DNA of 15,258 bases from Jimgerdemannia flammicorona (taxonomy: Eukaryota > Mucoromycota > Endogonomycetes > Endogonales > Endogonaceae), in assembly GCA_003990745.1 (NCBI GenBank), contig RBNI01003762.1, forward strand, positions 1 through 15,258. The letters are read 5' to 3'. The position numbers and the translations under genes are program-made. This document shows, in pieces, positions 1-8,829 of the stretch. Below the pieces are notes generated by a model. That model made no database searches. It was not told the origin of the DNA and saw nothing but the letters and a program-made list of their open reading frames with translations. Position 1 is the first letter of the stretch. Each line of letters begins with the position of its first letter.

Positions 1-29
<29 letters not shown>
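1..29. repeat. Poly-A homopolymer at window edge
   Basis: Twenty-nine A residues open the window. This could be the tail of a retroposed element lying to the left, but only the edge is visible. The following 240 bases (30-273) are AT-rich, and I see no gene or RNA in them. Confidence 0.9.
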
Positions 30-32
<3 letters not shown>

Positions 33-273
33 ACCTCAGAAGTAAAAACTTCAAAAATAGCTTAAGAGGTAGCTTTAGATATACGTAGTTTTTGAGATAA
101 ATTGCTTAATTACTTCTTTATTCTTTTTTTTCTTTTCTTTTTGTATTTATTATAAGTTTTAGGTTCTTCATTATCCAATCAGATGATAATCTTATTGATA
201 GTATTATTTATATCCTCAAAGACTCTAGAAAGATAATTGATATAGAAATTGAAGTTTTTTATAAAATGAGGTT

Positions 274-517
274 AATTTTTAGTTTTTAATTTTTAGTTTT
301 TGGTTTTTAGTTTTTGATTTTTGGTTTTTGGTTTTTGGTTTTTGATTTTTGGTTTTTGGTTTTTGGTTTTTGGTTTTTGGTTTTTGGTTTTTGGTTTTTG
401 GTTTTTGGTTTTTGGTTTTTGGTTTTTGGTTTTTGGTTTTTGGTTTTTTGTTTTTGGTTTTTGGTTTTTGATTTTTAGTTTTTGGTTTTTGGTTTTTGGT
501 TTTAGTTTTTGGTTTGT
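274..517. repeat. 7-bp minisatellite, GGTTTTT-type units
   Basis: About 34 head-to-tail copies of a heptamer, mostly GGTTTTT, with AGTTTTT, GATTTTT and AATTTTT variants concentrated at the left edge and near 470. Almost all variants are G-to-A changes in the two G positions, plus one 8-bp unit and a broken unit near 500. Because 7 bp is not a multiple of 3, the array is open in several frames on both strands and gives artefactual low-complexity reading frames. It does not match the usual fungal telomere repeat TTAGGG. Confidence 0.95.
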
Positions 518-569
518 TTTTTATTATTAAAGCCAGCTTATTTATATATATTTTATCTATATATATTAC

Positions 570-966
570 AATATCTAAAGCTCTTAGCTTATGCTTATTA
601 CAGACTTGTGAGCTTGTATTTATTATAATATTCAAAGCTTTTGACTTATACTTATTACTCATAAGATTGTGGGCTTATGCTTGTTATAATATTCAAAGCT
701 CTTAGCTTATACTTATTGCTTGTGAGATTGTAGGCTTGTAGGCTTTTATTACTCATAAGATTGTAAACTTGTATTTATTGTAATATTTAAAGCTCTCAGT
801 TTATATTTATTACTTGTGAAATTATTTATTATAATATTTGAAGCTCTCAGTAATATTTGAAGCTCTTGGCTTATACTTATTACTTGTAAAATTATAGGTT
901 GTAATATTTGAAGCTCTTAGTTTATACTTGTTACTTATAGAATTATAGACTTGTAAGCTTACAAGT
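570..966. repeat. Degenerate 50-60 bp tandem repeat, AT-rich
   Basis: A motif close to AATATTYRAAGCTCTTAG recurs at about 570, 627, 688, 782, 833, 852 and 903. It is usually followed by a CTTATTACT-type segment and a short TTGTGAGCTTGTA-type segment. Copy spacing is 57, 61, 94, 51, 19 and 51 bases, so units have been partly deleted or expanded. Most differences are transitions. The block ends in a perfect 18-bp palindrome at 949-966 (ACTTGTAAG and its complement). The stretch 967-1169 is AT-rich with no recognisable feature. Confidence 0.75.
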
Positions 967-1283
967 ATAAGTATTTTAGATATAATAACTAAGTATGTAT
1001 AATATATATTCTTAAGCTTTGAATATATTTGAAATTATATATATTATGTAATTCTTACTACTCATTATCTATCTCTAGTACTTCTGAGTAGATATAATGA
1101 TATCTTACTTATCTCATTAAGACTGAAAATGATAAAAATCAAATTTAAATATAATAATTAGATATATATTGTGACAAATCAGAATGTACTACCTGAATTA
1201 TACCTTAGCCAGATGATGCAAACAATTAGCCAGATGACATGAACATATAGCATAGTAACTAGCAACCATTGCTACAGAAACTG

Positions 1284-1291
1284 TATAAATA
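1284..1291 (+). promoter_or_regulatory. TATA-like box in 5' LTR
   Basis: TATAAATA is conserved at the same place in both LTRs while surrounding positions have changed, so it is the likely core promoter of the element. A second TATA-like site occurs further right in the LTR (TATAAA, about 3248-3253). Confidence 0.5.
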
Positions 1292-1371
1292 GCCAGACTA
1301 CCAGATAAGGTATATCTGTGCAGAACCTGTATATCTATGCTAGACCTGCACACTTGTGCTGGACCTATACA

Positions 1372-1376
1372 ACTTG
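1372..1376. repeat. Target site duplication ACTTG, left copy
   Basis: ACTTG directly precedes TGTAAG. The right copy is at 3188-3192. The unoccupied site is preserved once at 12033-12037 in the 3' LTR. Confidence 0.88.
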
Positions 1377-2050
1377 TGTAAGAGGGTTGCTTTTTAGGGT
1401 AACTATTATGTAGTTCTGGAAGAGTTTTCTGGAAGTTCTGAATATTCTGGAAGACCGTTTTCTTATGGTCAAGATCAATTTCGTATGGAGTACATCCTCT
1501 ACGCTTATTGATTTCAAGATCGGGTTGATGTCTCAACCAAAGTTCTTTCAATGGACTAGTTCTGGATATTCAGAATTTTTCGTATTTCAGAAAGTTCAAG
1601 AAACTAAGACCAGCTTAGTTGAATTGGCATATCGCTGCAGACAATACCCAATTAGTAAATTTCGTAACGGAGTTAGGAGTAGGACCTAACAGAGGCAGGT
1701 TTACTTAAGAGTGGTTTGTGGGGTATTTAAATGGATTTATTCTCTATTCATGATATTGCTATACTAGGAGTAGTTGTGTGGGGGATATTTGGGGAAGTAT
1801 TCAGGAATGTTCTTGTGCATTTGAGTCTGAGATTCTGAGGTCTGGGGGAGGGGGTATTTATACTAGTGAGGGGTTATCTGGACTATGCTAAATATGGGTA
1901 TAGCACTAAGTGCTTTGCTGAGTCGGAATGCAGTCACGTAGTACAAGTGTGATCTGATATGTCAAGAGATCGTCTGACTGCTGAGTCAGTTCACAGTCAC
2001 GTCATATAAGGCTAATCTAACTATACTATGACTGCTAGGCTATTTATGGT

Positions 2051-2931
2051 TTAGGTACTGTCTGGATAGTCTTCGATGACATCACCATCGATAGCTTCAT
2101 CTCTGATGAAGTAGTCATCTAGGAAAAGTGGTTCATGTCGTTCATACTCAGGTAGTGGAGTGGTTGGTTCAATCTCGAGGGTTGTCTGAAGGTACAGGTT
2201 GTGTTCTCCAGTCTCTTCATTGTAGTTGAAGTAATCGGGGGTAAATGCAGGTTGGTATTCGTGCCAGTGGTCATTATCCCAATAAGTCTCATATGTGGTT
2301 ATGAACTGTTGTAAGTTCATCGGCAGAGTTGGCGGTGTGATCAGAGTTGGAAGAGATCCTTGGCTTGAGGTCATGTCGGCATCGGAAGGATCATTGTCTT
2401 CTGCTTCGTCTTTGTCAAAGTTAATTATATCGTAGATATCCTTTATGGTATATCCAACTTGGGCATTTGCAGGATGTGATCGTCAGGGTGCAGGAAGGTT
2501 CTGTCTGTGGTTTCAATGTACTCAAGATACTTGTGGTTGAGTTCTTGTATCATGTCATCGATTTGGCCATAGGACAGAGTAGCAACCATTTCACTGGTAG
2601 TAACTCGGAGGTAGAGAATAAAGGTACTGTACTCATAAAAGAGTTCTCAGTGTTTGCGGGCAATGAGTTTCTGGTGTTGAGACATCTGGGTAATGTCTGT
2701 ATTATAGTGGTGTTCAACCATGTCTTCTAGGAGGCAGCCGATCTGGTAGTAGCTTGAGATTTATCCAATCCGGTAGGCCTCGTTAAGCATGTTCAGGGCA
2801 TTCCATCAGGCTTCCATGAAGTAGAGAGGTGCTTGGCTGTAGATATTCATGAGGGGCAGAGGGGGTGTGGCTTGGTTGACAATGGCATTCCAAATGTCAG
2901 CACAGATACGGTTGTAGATCTCGGTAGTCAT
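2051..2931 (-). pseudogene. Unknown acidic protein of about 294 codons in the nested element
   Basis: On the minus strand an ATG at 2929-2931 opens a frame that starts MTTEIYNRI. It runs about 160 codons with three premature stops (TGA, TAA, TGA) at places where Trp or Arg, Gln, and Trp or Arg would fit. A single frameshift near 2445-2460 leads into an uninterrupted frame that ends at 2051 in EDYPDST and a stop. The N-terminal half looks helical and rich in Tyr, His and Leu. The C-terminal half is strongly acidic with Pro/Thr-rich stretches (TLITPPTLP, LEIEPTTPLP). A TATA-like stretch on the minus strand lies about 70 bases upstream (3000-3006). I recognise no domain. It could be an accessory or Gag-like protein encoded inside an LTR. 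That it was once coding is fairly well supported by the long readable frame; its role is unknown. Confidence 0.55.
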
Positions 2932-3054
2932 ATTTGTGTATTTGGAAGTTGTGGTTGTTATTGTTTTTGGTTCTTCATTTCAACACGTCTTGGGGCTGGA
3001 TATATATGCATTTGTTCTGGATTGGTAAGATCCTATTTGTGTGAATCTTGTGTT

Positions 3055-3114
3055 CTGTGACTTGGTATTGACTCAGCTTTGTGCGCTGTGACTTCTGTTT
3101 GACTTAGCTTCGTG
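3055..3114. repeat. Two-copy tandem repeat, 31-bp period
   Basis: Bases 3055-3083 and 3086-3114 match at about 23 of 29 positions; both begin CTGTGACTT and share a central TTGACT and a late AGCTT. They lie inside the nested element, near its right end. Confidence 0.6.
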
Positions 3115-3187
3115 ATCTTGCAGGTGATTTTCAGATTTGTTCGGAGATCGCATGTGATTTCCGTGGCTTGGAGGTTGTGCGCTTACA

Positions 3188-3192
3188 ACTTG
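3188..3192. repeat. Target site duplication ACTTG, right copy
   Basis: ACTTG directly follows the terminal CTTACA of the nested element. LTR homology resumes immediately afterwards (GCCATAGATAG, also found at 12038 onward). Confidence 0.88.
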
Positions 3193-3579
3193 CCATAGAT
3201 AGCAAATCTATAATTAACCACATAGCAACCAGATAGTAACTAACTTATATAAATTATCCCAGAGACAAGAGTGAATAAACCTCAGTCCAAAATATAAACA
3301 CCAAAGAAGCCTCTAAAGATTGAGCATTGGTTCCCTTTCCACTCTGGTCTACTTTCCAATATAAAGAAGAGTTTGTTATATTTTTGGTTTTCTTGCCAGA
3401 TAAGCCTGAAGAATCTGAGTTTGCCACTAAGTTCAAGGAAGAACTTTGCCACCATTTCTAAGTCATTTGCTGCATTCCCAGAGAGCCCTATTCTTGCCAC
3501 AAGCCAGTCTGTTGATGCAACTTTGCAGTAGAGCTAGTCTATTGATACAAATGAAGTCAGTCTTGATGTAACTTGCCAA
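3193..3579 (+). repeat. 5' LTR, second segment (right of nested insertion)
   Basis: This segment matches 12038-12420 with mostly transition differences and a few transversions near 3383-3390. A short gap occurs near 3545, where the 3' copy has extra bases. An AATAAA at 3274-3279 is also present in the 3' LTR (12119-12124) and could be the polyadenylation signal. Homology stops at GTCTTGATG. That point lacks the expected terminal CA, so the LTR probably continues toward 4288. Confidence 0.88.
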
Positions 3580-4288
3580 GAACCTGAGTTATTATTCCCA
3601 GAAGAGCCCAATTCAAAAGAATCCACACCATCTGAGTTAATTCCCAGTTAAAGCTACTGTTTTCAAGAAGTCTACTGATTCAGGAAGAATCTGCATCACT
3701 CACCTTTTTCAAGTTATCCACATTCTCAGAAGAACCCATACCATTTGAGTAGTATTCCCGGTTGAAGCTGAACCCATGACATCCGAGTTATTCATTATTC
3801 CTAGTAAGTCTGAATTATTGAGTTATCCACCATCAGCACTATTCCTAGTAAGGAGAATCTACACCATATATTCCCAGTGAGCCAAATTGAGTTATCTACC
3901 AGAAATCGTATACTTTTGGAAATTGTCACACTACATGAAGATCATCACACAGATTGCCACACAAATCACATAAGGAGAACTGCTAAATTACCAGACCATC
4001 ACATATAGAGATTATCATGCTATATACAAATTCTACCATTTCCAGTTGACCCAAGAAGGAAACCCATTTACACACAAATTGCCACTACATCCAGAGAACT
4101 ATCCCAATAAGGAAATTGCCAGAATTGCTCGCAGATATCCAGCCTTTTGACTATTATACTACTAAATACCAAGGACCTCAGGTATCTTAGAACATTTTGT
4201 TGCTTTTTGACAAAGTAACTGGGGGCTCAAGCCAAACTACATCAACCCCCAACCTTGTAATTTGCCTCTATTGAGCCGGTATATTATA
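3580..4288 (+). other. Probable remainder of 5' LTR (U5) or leader; degenerate repeats, no gene
   Basis: No reading frame of interest is present. If the primer-binding site at 4291 is right, the LTR ends at about 4288 in TA (CA after a C-to-T change), and this 709-bp block is LTR sequence missing from the truncated 3' copy. Between about 3590 and 3890 a motif like CTGAGTTATTATTCCCAG recurs five to seven times in eroded form (near 3592, 3632, 3745, 3790, 3820 and 3892). TGGGGGCTC near 4219 resembles the primer-binding site and may be a chance or duplicated copy. Confidence 0.5.
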
Positions 4289-4290
4289 TT

Positions 4291-4308
4291 TGGAGGCTCA
4301 ACTGGGAA
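4291..4308 (+). other. Candidate primer-binding site, tRNA-Pro-like
   Basis: TGGAGGCTCAACTGGGAA begins with the required TGG. It resembles the classical proline-tRNA primer site used by some retroviruses, differing mainly by transitions. It lies two bases after a TA that may be the decayed LTR end, and 15 bases before the first ATG of the Gag frame. The matching fungal tRNA has not been checked. Confidence 0.5.
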
Positions 4309-4322
4309 GATTTCAAATCAAT

Positions 4323-6299
4323 ATGACTTTTCAGCTCATAAGAACCCATAGTCAAACTGAATATATTTGATACAATATCAATCTCTGCCACTACAGGAGA
4401 CCAGTCATCATTAGCATTTGGACAGAAAGAGAAGTAATTACATCAAAACTTGCCAACTACCCAGCATCAGAAGGATCCCAACCAGAAGCAGGAAGCAGTA
4501 CAGCCCGAAATCCCCAATCAGATCAATTAGACAATACAGGCAGCCCTGCTAGAGATTTTGGAGAACTTGCACAAGAACTAGAAGATCTTATCACACAGAC
4601 CCAATACTTTACAGCCAGACACCCCATACTAGTCCCACCAATCTCACCAATAAAACCTCTACCACAACCTCTTGCAGAACTGGAAGTAGCTCCTACAAGA
4701 ATACCTAGGCCTATTCTACTCCATCCAAGAACCAGAACACCATCTTCAAGATACCCAAGCACTCCTATCTCCAGTGATAGTTCAGAAAGTGAATCATAGT
4801 CAGAATCTGAACTTGAACCAGAATCAGAAGAAAGTGATGACGAAATGGCCACCTCATTGCCAACCTTTGCAGGATACCCAAAAGAAGACCCCAGGGAATT
4901 CCTTGATGGAATTGAAGGAATTGCAGCCTTGAGAAATCTCTCAGATGAAAGAAAAATCGCCATTTACAAAGCTCAGCTCAGAGAACCAGCCAGAGGAATT
5001 TTCCATCGAACAGCAAACAACTGAGATTCAGAACTAGCAAGATAGATATAAGCAGCAATATCTGATGAGCTAGAATATGAGACCATGGTCCACTGGCTCA
5101 TCAAAAAGTATGCAGGAAATGAAACCCACTACAAGGCTCAGGAATCTATCATGGGAATGAAGATGAATCTTGGAGAGTCACCCAGAGCCTTCTTCAAGAG
5201 AATGCATGCTGCTGGGTTCAATGCCACCAATCAGAACATCATCAGTCCGATGACCTTCATGAATAGAATTCCCCCAAACATTGCCCAGCATGTTCACACC
5301 CTGGGTATCAGAAGGTCTGAAGAGTAAGTAGATGCAGTCCAAAGATTCTTTGATGTCAGATAAGAAACTACTTAGAGTGACCATGATAGGAAAGAAGATA
5401 AAGAAGACATTCTGGTCAAAGCCCTATAAGGATTCCTTCAAGGGCAAGAAAGATCCGAAGAAAGAAGGCCAGCTAAGAAAGAAAAGAAGGATAGAAGTGA
5501 AATCTAAGACCTTAGCTCCAAGTTGGACTGATTGGTTGGACAAATTGAAAAACTCACTACATGTGAAAATTGGAGCTATTAAGACAATAGAGGATACCCA
5601 CCACAGAGGAGCCAAGGCTATCCACCAAGAGATAATAGGAATTACCAGTAAGAAGAAAGAAGATACTCTGTCCAAGATAGAGCCCAAGTCCAATGCTTCT
5701 ACTGTGGATAATTCAGACACTATGTCACTGAATGTGATAACAAAAGAAGTGACCAAAGGGACTCAGAACCACCAAACTGAAGGAATGACACTCAGTACAA
5801 GAAGACTGAAGCCCATCCTGTTGAAGATTTTGAAGAAGCAAGCAATAGTGAAGACTACAGTGACCTAGACTTATATCCCACCAAGATTACAACCCAGAAA
5901 ACAGTCTATCTAGCAGAGAAAAGAAAGAGACCTATAGGAAGACCATCCAGGAACATCAGTAGAAGAATTATCCAAGAAGAGGATGAAGAACATGAGGAGT
6001 AACAAGTACAAACATCTCCCTGAACCCCCTTACCTTTTGTCTCCAAGATAAATGAGTTGCCACCAGAAGATGAAAAAATGGAACAAGAAGAACAGGAACC
6101 TGCTGCTCCAAAGCCTAAGAAGAAGTACACTCTGAAGACCATGCCTAGAGACATTTACAATGAAGCCTGGCAGAAGATTCAAGAAGCCAAGATGGAAGTC
6201 CCTCTCCTATAATTCTTGCAACTGACACCAGCTAGAGTCTGAAACAAATTGCTGAGAACCACCAGGTCTAGCACTGGCCAAGTTCCAATCCCACAGCAA
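4323..6299 (+). pseudogene. gag: Gag (capsid/nucleocapsid) region of gypsy element, degenerate
   Basis: One frame stays readable from the ATG at 4323 into the protease with no frameshift but about 19 stops. The start is tentative; a second ATG at 4845 precedes the folded part. An acidic Ser/Glu tract (about 4770-4845) is followed by a capsid-like helical region (about 4860-5320), with MVHWLIKKY, LGESPRAFFKRMHAAGF and a later VDAVQRFF stretch typical of retrotransposon Gag. A Lys/Arg-rich stretch and a CCHC knuckle (5694-5735) follow, then a charged tail rich in Glu and Lys. Most stops are TAA or TAG where Gln would fit, as in the knuckle itself (5709). TGA stops fit Trp or Arg (5022, 5529, 6240). 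Gag would package the element RNA in cytoplasmic virus-like particles. No natural end of Gag before Pol is evident. Confidence 0.85.
5694..5735 (+). other. CCHC zinc knuckle coding segment
   Basis: Codons give Cys at 5694, Cys at 5703, His at 5718 and Cys at 5733, i.e. C-x2-C-x4-H-x4-C, the nucleocapsid RNA-binding knuckle. The residue after the second Cys is Gly as usual. The next codon is TAA, most simply CAA changed by one transition. Confidence 0.9.
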
Positions 6300-6719
6300 G
6301 AACCAGCTTCCATCTCTGTCCAAGCAGCCAAAAGACATATCAGCACCTACTTACATAGAGATATTGGAGGACAAAAAGCGAAAATCCTCATAGACACAGG
6401 AGCAGCTGTCTGTGTTATTGCCAAATAATTCTTGGACACCCTCCAATGGCCCATTGATGGACCATCCAACCTCAGTATCATAGTAGCAGATGGAGTCTGA
6501 ACTCAACCTCTTGGAGAAGTATGAAATATCACTATCTCTCTTGGACACATTCAGTTCTCTATCCCCAAAGCTGTTGTCACTGAAGCTGTCACCTATGATA
6601 TGATTCTTGGCACCAACTGGATGAAGGAAATGAATGCAGTCATTGATATCAGCCAACAAGTACTCAAGTTTGATTACCAAGGCAAGAAGTATAGGGCTAA
6701 GATGACTAGCTATGAGCAA
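6300..6719 (+). pseudogene. Retropepsin (aspartic protease) region, degenerate
   Basis: The frame continues directly from Gag. The catalytic triad Asp-Thr-Gly lies at 6393-6401 in the context KILIDTGAAV. The second landmark ILGTNWM near 6603-6623 matches the ILGxDWL region after the flap in gypsy proteases. Three stops interrupt it: TAA at 6426, and TGA at 6498 and 6522. The enzyme would dimerise and cleave the polyprotein in the particle. The family normally spans about 100-130 residues, which fits. Confidence 0.88.
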
Positions 6720-7790
6720 TCAAAGAGGAAGAAGAAGGTCACTATTCAGGAAGAGTATGCGAGTAGTGAAGAATCTACTACAGAAGAAGAGAAAGAATCT
6801 GAAGATGGAAATGATCCCAGACTCAATCCCCAAATCAATCTGGTGGATGACTGACCAGAAGGTAATGTGTGGGCCAAGAACACTATCCCTATTACCATTG
6901 AAGCTATTGCAGGAGAAGCCAAAGGATGTCCTACATGCCTCAAGAGACACAGGTGCCCCAAGCACTTCTCCAAGATCATGGGAATAAGGAAATTGCCTGG
7001 CACAGCCTGCCCAGAGTGCAGAAGGAAGAAGAAGAAATGCAGATATATTTCAGAAACACCTGCAACTGAAGCTGCAGAAGTATAAGCAATCTGGGGTCAA
7101 GAATCATCTGATGAAGAATAAACTTCTGACCAAGAAGTTCCTGAACAAGAAGCACCTGATGAAGAAGAGATCCCTGAACTCATTCTCTGGGATGACCCTT
7201 GCTGGATACTACCCGAAGACAATGATTCTTGAAATACAGAAGAAGGACCCAGCATAATCACCATTATTCCCAAGAAAGAAACCCACCAAGAGAAAGCTTT
7301 TTGGCTAGGAAGATGTCTACACCAAATGGTCTTCCACTCTCTCCGAGACTACTGCTATCAGTGTCATCTGTTGGACCAACAAAAAAGACAGAGACCCCAG
7401 AGACCAGAACCCCCAACTACTCTTGCACAGTCCACCACCTTTCAAGAAGTCACCATAAGGTTACAAAGTCAATTTAGGAGACAAGGCTTCTTCACCCAAA
7501 CAGAAATATACCCCTTATCTACCCTTCTCCCAATCTATGATCAAGATGGGTATCAATTCCCAAGACAACAAGAGATAAATAGCCAGGAATATCATTTTCG
7601 GGCAATGGGATATTGCAACCATGGGAGACACTCTGACTGCCAAGACTGTAGATATCAGAAGATTCACCTCAGTCATGATGTTACAGTGCACACTTTGAAG
7701 AAAGGAGATAACCAAAGCCAGATCTGAAAAAGCCAGATTCAAAAAAGCCAGACCAAGAAGTCCAGAAAAAGAATCCTCAAGATCTATGAT
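6720..7790 (+). pseudogene. Long charged, cysteine-rich spacer between protease and dUTPase
   Basis: The same frame continues for about 350 codons with five stops (6852, 7083, 7119, 7230, 7725) and no frameshift. A Glu-rich tract (about 6750-6815) precedes a cysteine cluster at 6927-7040: C-x2-C-x5-C, then about 24 residues, then C-x2-C-x6-C among Lys/Arg. A second small cluster at 7614-7649 has Cys, two His, then C-x2-C (CNHGRHSDCQDC). Both could bind zinc, but I recognise no named domain. A spacer this long between protease and the next enzyme is unusual for gypsy elements. It may carry an accessory nucleic-acid-binding function or a protein-specific insertion. Confidence 0.6.
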
Positions 7791-8440
7791 TTGGGAGAAG
7801 ACATCCTAGCTCTCATCAGATATGCAACCTGCCAAGGATGGGCAGAAGATGCCACCAACTTCATGGAAGCCCTTGACCCTACAGGAAGGAGAGGAATCAA
7901 CTACCTCCAAGACCCCTCTACTGGAACCAGATGGCCACACCTCAACCTTAGAGCTTGGAGGCTTTCTGCTAGTAGAGCTTCAGCCTTAGGAAAGCCTGAA
8001 CTCAGCAAGGATATTGCCCAGTATGCCCTGCTGCACCCCAAGGCCAAACCCCTGACCAAAGCCCACCCAGAGGATGTAGGATATAATCTTTACAGCCTGG
8101 AGAATGAATCTATCAAGCCTGGAAAAACCTTCATGGTCAGAACTGGATTAGCCATACAGCCACCCCAAGGAGCTAATATTCAACTGACCTCAAGGTCTGG
8201 GCTTGCCAGACAAGGGATAACTATAGAAGGAGGAACCATTGACCCTGGATATACAGGCGAAATCAAGGTTATCCTATACAACAGCAGTGTAGAATGACAC
8301 CAAATCATTAGAGGACAGAAGATTGCCCAGGCATTCTTTATGAAGGTTGAGATCCCACAGTTACAGGAAGTCTCTGAACTAACTGAAGGAACAAGACAAG
8401 CTAAGAGATTTAGAAGTTCAGACAGAAAGGAGGTACATCT
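7791..8440 (+). pseudogene. dUTPase domain of the gypsy polyprotein
   Basis: A trimeric-type dUTPase (dUTP to dUMP plus pyrophosphate) is recognised from ordered motifs: motif 1 EDVGYNLYS near 8070, motif 2 SRSGLA near 8190-8207, motif 3 TIDPGYTGEIKVILYN near 8235-8282 with its catalytic Asp at 8241, and motif 4 RGQKIAQ near 8310. A C-terminal Gly-rich motif 5 would be expected near 8380-8425, but only a degenerate Arg/Ser-rich stretch is seen. The only stop is TGA at 8295. About 90 residues upstream in the same frame are unassigned. The frame is shared with protease, so this was part of Pol. It would limit uracil incorporation during reverse transcription. Confidence 0.9.
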
Positions 8441-8829
8441 CCTTCAAGTCAACCACCTCAAGAGGAATGTTCTCCAGCAAGTGTACCGACAACTAGTCAG
8501 ACTGCACAAGAATCTCATCCTGGAGCCCGGAGAACAAACTACCTTCGAAATCTTTGTACCACCCGACCCCAGAAACCTTTTCTTTGAACCAAGGAAGATA
8601 TCCCACACCTGGACATAGAGGGACACATATTCCCTGACAAGATGAACCCAGTACACTCCTGAGGAACCAACCAAAGTTGGGAGACCATCATCTTGCCAAA
8701 AGGAACCATCATAGGACATCTGGTGCCTTTTCTCAACTGAACTCATAGGGAAGTTTATGAACTAAACCTATCAGGAAATAGCAAAAGATTCCAGAAGAAA
8801 GGAAAGGCCCTTCTGCGACCCAGGAGACA
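8441..8829 (+). pseudogene. Linker between dUTPase and RT, two frameshifts
   Basis: A segment with LEPGEQTTFEIFVPP, then ILPKGTIIGHLVPF, resembles the beta-rich linker that precedes RT in many gypsy polyproteins (a KGTxIGxLxP motif). The frame slips near 8590 and again near 8755. Stops are TGA at 8660 and 8738 and TAG at 8779. Its position right before RT supports it as part of one polyprotein. Confidence 0.65.

Larger units (their letters stand above)
1170..1376 (+). repeat. 5' LTR, first segment (left of nested insertion)
   Basis: This segment matches 11830-12037 with about 20 differences over 207 bases by hand count. All are transitions except at the extreme left edge. It begins with TG at 1170. 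About 15 of the 20 differences carry the T or A state in this copy, so it is more mutated than the 3' LTR. Confidence 0.9.
1377..3187. mobile_element. Nested TG...CA element, probable solo LTR, with ORF on minus strand
   Basis: This 1811-bp block interrupts the 5' LTR. It starts TGTAAG and ends CTTACA, a perfect 6-bp terminal inversion of the TG...CA kind made by retroviral-type integrases. It is flanked by the 5-bp direct repeat ACTTG. The 3' LTR has ACTTG once at the matching place, which proves an insertion. By eye its two ends share no long direct repeat, so it is more likely one long solo LTR or a small non-autonomous element than a full element. It encodes a degenerate protein on the minus strand (2051-2931). 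The family is not recognised. The part 1377-2050 holds no convincing gene. Confidence 0.85.

Noticed and set aside
279..705. Open reading frames on both strands with KPKTKNQ-type or FGFWFLV-type repeats
   Set aside because: They are translations of the 7-bp minisatellite, which is open in several frames by its composition.
949..966. TGTAAGCTTACA palindrome resembling joined ends of the nested element
   Set aside because: Neighbouring repeat units contain the same left half (GACTTGTGAGCTTGTA), so it most likely arose inside the local repeat.
2467..3060. Plus-strand frames in the nested element
   Set aside because: They are shadows of the minus-strand frame, which has better composition and continues across the block.
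4219..4236. TGGGGGCTC as the primer-binding site
   Set aside because: It begins like the tRNA-Pro site but diverges after nine bases; the site at 4291 matches further and lies next to the Gag start.
4523..4963. Minus-strand 146-codon Ser-rich frame
   Set aside because: It is the reverse shadow of the acidic Gag N-terminal region.
5332..5868. 178-codon Lys-rich frame as a separate gene
   Set aside because: It overlaps the Gag nucleocapsid in another frame; the Gag frame carries the exact CCHC knuckle and explains the sequence better.
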